DNA of 64,000 bases from Lewinella sp039816955 (GTDB lineage: Bacteria > Bacteroidota > Bacteroidia > Chitinophagales > Saprospiraceae), in the NCBI GenBank assembly GCA_039816955.1, contig JBCBWU010000001.1, forward strand, positions 1 to 64,000, read 5' to 3'. How positions within the stretch are numbered: the first letter of the stretch is position 1; every line of letters begins with the position of its first letter. Shown one piece after another: positions 59,665-64,000 of the stretch. Under the pieces are notes generated by a model. That model searched no databases and had not been told where the DNA came from. It saw only the letters and a program-made list of their open reading frames with translations. A program made the position numbers and the translations under genes.

Positions 59665-60804
59665 ATGAATAAACTTATTACTCCCTTGCTCCTCATGGGG
59701 TTTGCTTGCAATACCATCTATGCTCAAGTAACACTTACTAGTGAACGCTTTGTAAGCATTGGCGACGCTCTTGACTACTACCTAAGTTCTGCGGACAGCA
59801 TTGATCTAGGTCTTCCTGGCACAGAACAACAAACATGGGACTTTACACATCTTTCAGGAAGTGAAATGTCCACTGAAACCTATGAGTCTGCCGCTCTTGG
59901 CACCTTTGCAACAGATTTTCCTGATGCGAACATATTGCAACGCAGCACTGATGGGCGTGAGGATTATCTCGAGGTCAACGCCACTTCTATTCTTTCCCAT
60001 GGCTACGTACAGGAAATACTGGGAGAACAATTCCCTGTCAGATATGAAGATGCAAGAATTGTTGCCCTTAACCCAACCAACTTTGGCGATGTAACTGAAA
60101 CTACAACCGAAGGTGGTTTTGCTATAAGTCTAGCCGATTATCCTCTGATCGACTCTCTGCTTAATAGTTTAGACCTGGGAGAAATCAATGGCGTGCTTGA
60201 TTCCCTCCGTTTCAGAAGCACGACGATTTTCCGACAAGAGGCAGACGCATGGGGGACTTGTCGAATTCCAGGTGGCGAATTTGAAGTTCTACGTATAGCA
60301 CAAGTAACAGAGGTCGCTACTTTCCTAGAGATACATTTGAGCTTGGGGCCTTTGAGCCTCTGGATTGACCTAGCTAATTTCTTTGATGAGCTTGAGTTCG
60401 AACCCTTTAGTTCTGAAAATGCCTATCTGTTTGTCTCTCCTGACCATAAGGAAACAATTACCAACGTACAGCTTTCTCCATTGGGTACAGTTAATCGGAT
60501 AGAGTTTGCAGCCTTTGACCCCACCACCAGCACCGATCATATCACATTAAACCCACTACAAATTCGTGTTTTCCCCAATCCCACACAAGATTGGCTACAC
60601 CTACAAACTACATTGTCTGATGGGGTTTACCAATTAGGAATCTATGATACCCAAGGCAAGACAATCGAACTAACATCTGTATCATTTATCAGTGGAGTCG
60701 GCAAGCATGAGCTTGTCCAGCCAGTTGCCGGCCTCTACTTTTTTCAGTTGTTAAAGGCAGATGGCCACATCGCTGGCAGTGGCCGTTTTTTGGTGAATAA
60801 TTGA
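59665..60804 (+). CDS. T9SS-secreted protein of unknown function
   Basis: The 379-aa product has a signal peptide (ending TIYAQ) and a C-terminal T9SS type A sorting domain starting IRVFPNPTQDWLHLQT. The central 280 residues contain segments found in many Bacteroidota secreted hypotheticals (QTWDFTHLSGSEMST; ILQRSTDGREDYLEVN) and no enzyme motif. It likely sits on the cell surface or is released. It stands alone between the orphan regulator and the efflux operon. Confidence 0.75.
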   Translation: MNKLITPLLLMGFACNTIYAQVTLTSERFVSIGDALDYYLSSADSIDLGLPGTEQQTWDFTHLSGSEMSTETYESAALGTFATDFPDANILQRSTDGREDYLEVNATSILSHGYVQEILGEQFPVRYEDARIVALNPTNFGDVTETTTEGGFAISLADYPLIDSLLNSLDLGEINGVLDSLRFRSTTIFRQEADAWGTCRIPGGEFEVLRIAQVTEVATFLEIHLSLGPLSLWIDLANFFDELEFEPFSSENAYLFVSPDHKETITNVQLSPLGTVNRIEFAAFDPTTSTDHITLNPLQIRVFPNPTQDWLHLQTTLSDGVYQLGIYDTQGKTIELTSVSFISGVGKHELVQPVAGLYFFQLLKADGHIAGSGRFLVNN

Positions 60805-60830
60805 ATAATTTCATTCAGACGTTCGAATTG

Positions 60831-60867
60831 AGAAGGGGGAGGTCACCTAGACAGGGGTCTCCCTTCT
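60831..60867 (+). terminator. Hairpin after the T9SS hypothetical gene
   Basis: AGAAGGG (60831-60837) pairs with CCCTTCT (60861-60867), with further imperfect pairing toward the loop, and is followed by TTTCGTTTT. It ends 27-64 nt after the stop codon. Confidence 0.5.
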
Positions 60868-61004
60868 TTCGTTTTGGATTCTGACCTACTCAAATCGATT
60901 TCTGCCCGTCTGCGAATAGAATTCCTGCCTACCCTTATACCCGCCCATAACTTCGTATTCAGAACATCGCTTGAACACAGTATCCAATAACCAAACGAAA
61001 ACGT

Positions 61005-62336
61005 ATGCGCTACCTAATGCTCTGGTGCAGTCTATGCTGCACCTTTCTAAGCGCCCAAAGCAACTTTGATTTATCCGCTTGCCTGGATTATGCGCGATCT
61101 CATAATCTGGAATTGCAAAACAGTCAACTCAATGAGCAGCAGGCTCACTATGAAAAGCAGGAAGTTGTAGGTGCCTTGTACCCACAGATCAGTGGAGCCT
61201 TCAGCAATACCTACAATGGAATACTGCGGACCTCCATTCTACCAGGAGAGGCTTTTGGAGGACCAGAGGGCAGTACTTCCGAGGTGCAATTTGGCACTCG
61301 ATATGAGTCTACGGCCAGTATCCAAGTCAACCAACAACTCTATAATCCTTCCGTGGGCAGTAGCCTTAAACTGGCAGAACAAAACAAGTTGCTCCAACAA
61401 ACAGCTGGGCAACAAACGGAAGAGCAGTTGGCCTACAACATTGCCATTCTCTACTACAATATCATCATCCAGGACGCTCAGCAGACCAACCTGGAAGTTA
61501 GTGCAGAAACCTTGGACAGCTTACTCCGACAAGGACAATTGCAGCTGGAACAAGGTGTGGCCCGACAAGTAGATGTAGATCGCCTACAAGTAAATGCTAA
61601 TGCTTTGCACGCTCAGATTGAACAGCTAAAACGTTCACGCGAACAGCTGCTCAACAACCTTAAATTACAAGTGGGTATGCCCCTAGCAGAAACGCTAGAC
61701 TTGCAACCTATTTCTCAATTTGAATTGGAACGAAAGGTGAGCCAGGCCAACAACTCGGCTAATGTAATAGCCCAACGCCCGGACATCCGCATGATGGAGA
61801 TCCAGTTTGAAATGAATGATTTGCAGCGCCGGATCAACCAACAGGGTTACATCCCTACCCTTTCGCTCAACCTACAAGGTGGCTCTATTTCGAATCGCGA
61901 CGATTTCGGTTTTAGCAATGCCAATTGGAACGACTACCTGGCACTTACAGTCAATTTAAGCGTACCCATCTTCGACGGCTTCCAACGCAGCGCTAAGAAT
62001 CAGCAGCTTAAAGCCCAGGCCACAATGGCAGAAAACAACCTGCGGCTAACTGAACAACGCGCCTGGTACGAACTGGAGAATGCCAAGGTCCAGTATGACA
62101 ACACCAATATCAATCTGGATCAGCAGCGAATGAATGTGGATTTAGCGAGCAAAGTATTTGACGTAAGCCAGTTGGAATACACCGAGGGCATTATCCCCGC
62201 CACTACGCTAACGGAGGCCAGAAATGATCTTACGGAAGCGCAAAACCTGTATTTCCAAACCTTACTAGAACTCTTGCAAGCTCGTCTGGAAATGGCGTAT
62301 GCCCAAGGGCAGGCCGTCCAGTTTCTTGAACAGTAA
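61005..62336 (+). CDS. TolC-family outer-membrane efflux protein
   Basis: A 443-aa protein with a signal peptide (FLSAQ) and the duplicated TolC/OEP layout of alternating barrel strands and long helices. Characteristic blocks are LDYARSHNLELQNSQLNEQQ, LLRQGQLQLEQGVARQVDVDR, AQRPDIRMMEIQFEMNDLQR and LSVPIFDGFQRSAKNQQLK, plus coiled-coil rich segments. It forms the outer-membrane channel of a tripartite pump. A TAACTTCG -7-like element is at 60948-60955. The adaptor and an ABC ATPase follow downstream, so this begins a MacAB-TolC-like operon. Confidence 0.92.
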   Translation: MRYLMLWCSLCCTFLSAQSNFDLSACLDYARSHNLELQNSQLNEQQAHYEKQEVVGALYPQISGAFSNTYNGILRTSILPGEAFGGPEGSTSEVQFGTRYESTASIQVNQQLYNPSVGSSLKLAEQNKLLQQTAGQQTEEQLAYNIAILYYNIIIQDAQQTNLEVSAETLDSLLRQGQLQLEQGVARQVDVDRLQVNANALHAQIEQLKRSREQLLNNLKLQVGMPLAETLDLQPISQFELERKVSQANNSANVIAQRPDIRMMEIQFEMNDLQRRINQQGYIPTLSLNLQGGSISNRDDFGFSNANWNDYLALTVNLSVPIFDGFQRSAKNQQLKAQATMAENNLRLTEQRAWYELENAKVQYDNTNINLDQQRMNVDLASKVFDVSQLEYTEGIIPATTLTEARNDLTEAQNLYFQTLLELLQARLEMAYAQGQAVQFLEQ

Positions 62337-62343
62337 ACAACCT

Positions 62344-62472
62344 AACGTGAGGTTGCTGATGGGCTACTTAATAAGTTGTAGAACACTAACACCTCACGTT
62401 GTAGAAAGAAGAAGGTAGAAAGAAGAAAGATAATTTCAGGTCCTTATACCCTCTACTTTCTACCCTATACCG
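62344..62472. repeat. Inverted repeats in the tolC-adaptor gap
   Basis: AACGTGAGGT (62344-62353) and ACCTCACGTT (62391-62400) are a perfect spaced inverted repeat. A purine-rich GTAGAAAG-type arm (62401-62430) faces a pyrimidine arm ending TACTTTCTACC (about 62453-62464), the same family as 39783-39844. They may attenuate transcription between tolC and the adaptor gene. Confidence 0.5.
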
Positions 62473-62558
62473 GGAATTGGGCTTTGACTAACAATACTTT
62501 GCAAAATGTTACATGCCCAAACTCACAAAAACCTCATCACTCGCAGAAAAATATCGCC

Positions 62559-63950
62559 ATGAATAGTAAAAATTTCATCCTTTCCTTCAGTGCATTGATT
62601 CTCCTCCTAAGCTCCTGTGGTGCTGACCCGGATACCAACAAGTGGGTAACTGCATCCGCCAATCAAGGCTCTTTAGAGATGGTCATCTCTGCTTCGGGCA
62701 CCCTCCAAGCCACCAATACTGTGGAGGTAGGAACCCAGGTTTCAGGAGTAGTACAGGAAGTATTCGTTGACTTCAATGATGTAGTGAAAGCAGGGCAGGT
62801 TATTGCGCGCCTGGATGACCGAATGCTGCACGCCTCACTTCAGCAAGCAGATGCAGCACTAAGACAAGCTGAATTGCAATTAGCTCAACGTAAACGCGCC
62901 TACCAGGATGCGTTACGCTTCAATAGTGGAGAACAAGTGGATTTAAGCGTACGAGAAGCAGAGGCTTCACGAGCGCAGGTAAAAGCTCAGCTAGACTTGG
63001 CGCAGCGTAATTTCGAACGCTATCAAAACCTATATGAAAACGGAGCCGCTTCTCGTCTCGAGTACGAAAATAAACAGATGGAATACGAGCGCTTGCGAGC
63101 CAATTACGCCGCTGCCAATGCGAGTGTAGACCGCAGCAAGGCCAATCTCAGTAATGTAGACGTACAGCGCTCGCAAGAAGACATGCTAGCTGCACAAGCA
63201 AACTTAAAGTCTGCCACAGCAGCACTACAACAAGCTCAGGTTAACCTGGAACATACCGAGATTCGTTCGCCGATTGACGGCGTAGTCTTATCCCGAAATA
63301 TAGAGGATGGACAAACTGTAGCCGCCAGCTTTCAAACCCCCATCTTGTTCACCATTGCCAATGACTTAACGCAAATGGAAATTGAAGCTAGCGTAGACGA
63401 ATCTGATATTGGATTTATCCAAACTGGCCAAGTCGTTTCCTTTACGGTTGATGCCTTTGGGCAAGAAACTTTCCAAGGAGAGGTGCAAGAAGTAAGGCTA
63501 CAACCGAAAGTCATCTCGAACGTGGTGATTTATACTGTGATCATCAGTGCGCAAAACGAAAATCAGCGGCTTATGCCAGGCATGACTGCTAATCTGGACG
63601 TCGTCACCGAGCAGGTAGAAGACGCCGTACTGGTTCCCATTGCTGCACTTAATTTCCAGCCTAGTAATGTGGGAGATTTCAACTGGCAAGGGCAACTCAC
63701 TTCGAATACAAATAGCTACGATCGCAGTGGAGTCGTATGGCAACTCGATCAAGGAGAGCTCAAGCCCCTACGAGTAGGCATCCTACTCAACAACGGCCGC
63801 TGGGTGGCCATTGACAGCCCTACGGTGAAGTCAGGTATCGAATTAGTCATTGGGGAAGAACAAGCTGAGCGTCGGAAATCAGAAGAAAAAGAAGCCCAGA
63901 GTCCGTTCATGCCCAGCTTGCCGGGCAGTAATAAAAATCAAGCTTCCTAA
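62559..63950 (+). CDS. Membrane-fusion (HlyD/MacA-type) efflux adaptor lipoprotein
   Basis: The 463-aa product starts at ATG 62559 with lipobox LLSSC. Order of parts: first lipoyl half (about 50-90, VEVGTQVSGVVQEVFVDFND), a long helical hairpin (about 95-240, rich in Ala, Gln and Arg), second lipoyl half (EIRSPIDGVVLSRNIEDGQTV, about 250), beta barrel (about 275-350) and membrane-proximal domain (about 350-430). The C-terminal tail is charged (RRKSEEKEAQ). It links the TolC channel to the inner-membrane transporter; the ABC gene next door implies MacA-like use. Frame opens at 62484 but the leader peptide fixes the start. Confidence 0.9.
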   Translation: MNSKNFILSFSALILLLSSCGADPDTNKWVTASANQGSLEMVISASGTLQATNTVEVGTQVSGVVQEVFVDFNDVVKAGQVIARLDDRMLHASLQQADAALRQAELQLAQRKRAYQDALRFNSGEQVDLSVREAEASRAQVKAQLDLAQRNFERYQNLYENGAASRLEYENKQMEYERLRANYAAANASVDRSKANLSNVDVQRSQEDMLAAQANLKSATAALQQAQVNLEHTEIRSPIDGVVLSRNIEDGQTVAASFQTPILFTIANDLTQMEIEASVDESDIGFIQTGQVVSFTVDAFGQETFQGEVQEVRLQPKVISNVVIYTVIISAQNENQRLMPGMTANLDVVTEQVEDAVLVPIAALNFQPSNVGDFNWQGQLTSNTNSYDRSGVVWQLDQGELKPLRVGILLNNGRWVAIDSPTVKSGIELVIGEEQAERRKSEEKEAQSPFMPSLPGSNKNQAS

Positions 63951-63961
63951 AATCAGTTAGC

Positions 63962-64000
63962 ATGAAAGATTCAGTAATTGTTGCACGCAACATTGTCAAA
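63962..64000 (+). CDS. ABC transporter ATP-binding protein, 5' end only
   Basis: Thirteen codons (MKDSVIVARNIVK) begin 11 bp after the adaptor stop and run to the window edge. The opening resembles the first strand of MacB/LolD-type ATPases. The identification rests mainly on operon context (TolC, MacA-like adaptor). Confidence 0.5.
   Translation, partial: MKDSVIVARNIVK

Overview
The window looks like chromosomal DNA of a gliding or marine type member of the Bacteroidota, most likely Saprospiraceae (Lewinella-like). This is inferred from content. Five secreted proteins end in a type IX secretion (T9SS type A) sorting domain. There is a TonB receptor with a DUF4249 partner, a hybrid two-component regulator with AraC output, LytTR regulators, a DUF4270 lipoprotein and a TANFOR-domain giant protein. 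Several intergenic regions carry the Bacteroidota -7 element TAnnTTTG, in three cases with a -33 TTG exactly 20 nt upstream. No rRNA, prophage or CRISPR array was seen.

Layout. 0.1-3.4 kb: gamma-carbonic anhydrase and a secreted trypsin-like peptidase, convergent. 3.7-7.2 kb: MarR regulator, a lipoprotein with two SnoaL-like domains, AraC regulator. 7.3-13.2 kb: a six-gene minus-strand operon (TetR, LolA-like protein, two FtsX-type permeases, ATPase, outer-membrane barrel) that looks like a complete envelope lipid or lipoprotein export module, with a probable TetR operator inside its promoter. 13.4-13.9 kb: two convergent candidate small RNAs. 14.2-19.3 kb: M28 and M4 exported metallopeptidases. 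19.4-21.5 kb: hpt, an MBL-fold hydrolase and a ComF protein. 21.5-22.4 kb: a REP-associated tyrosine transposase (RAYT) bracketed by REP palindromes. 22.5-26.8 kb: the hybrid sensor/regulator, whose 3' end and downstream hairpin are tandemly duplicated. 26.9-36.7 kb: a tightly coupled trio (2034-aa TANFOR protein, FnIII protein, outer-membrane barrel). 36.8-39.4 kb: a T9SS protein with six alternating repeats. 39.4-41.1 kb: an accessory-looking interval with nested hairpins, two tandem and very unusual tRNA-Lys-like sequences (UUU and CUU anticodons), a DUF3800-like protein with a Tat-type leader, and a three-way-junction inverted-repeat structure. 41.2-45.5 kb: an Asp-box propeller protein and a D-aminoacylase-type amidohydrolase. 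45.5-48.7 kb: an outer-membrane protein and a LytS/LytTR-type two-component pair. 48.8-49.2 kb: two oppositely oriented arrays of a 21-24 bp repeat. 49.2-57.3 kb: DUF4249, TonB receptor, BamA-family protein, Kelch lipoprotein, DUF4270 lipoprotein. 57.5-60.8 kb: a barrel protein, an orphan LytTR regulator and a T9SS protein. 61.0 kb to the end: TolC, a membrane-fusion lipoprotein and the first codons of an ABC ATPase, i.e. a MacAB-TolC-like efflux operon that continues past the window.

The genes mostly build and maintain the cell surface: secretion, outer-membrane assembly, receptors, proteases and export pumps, with several sensor or regulator genes beside them. The parts least explained by known families are the tRNA-Lys-like pair with the adjacent exported DUF3800-like gene, the TANFOR trio, the RAYT/REP cluster, and the small-RNA and repeat-rich gaps. 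All functional calls rest on reading motifs by eye; no database search was run.
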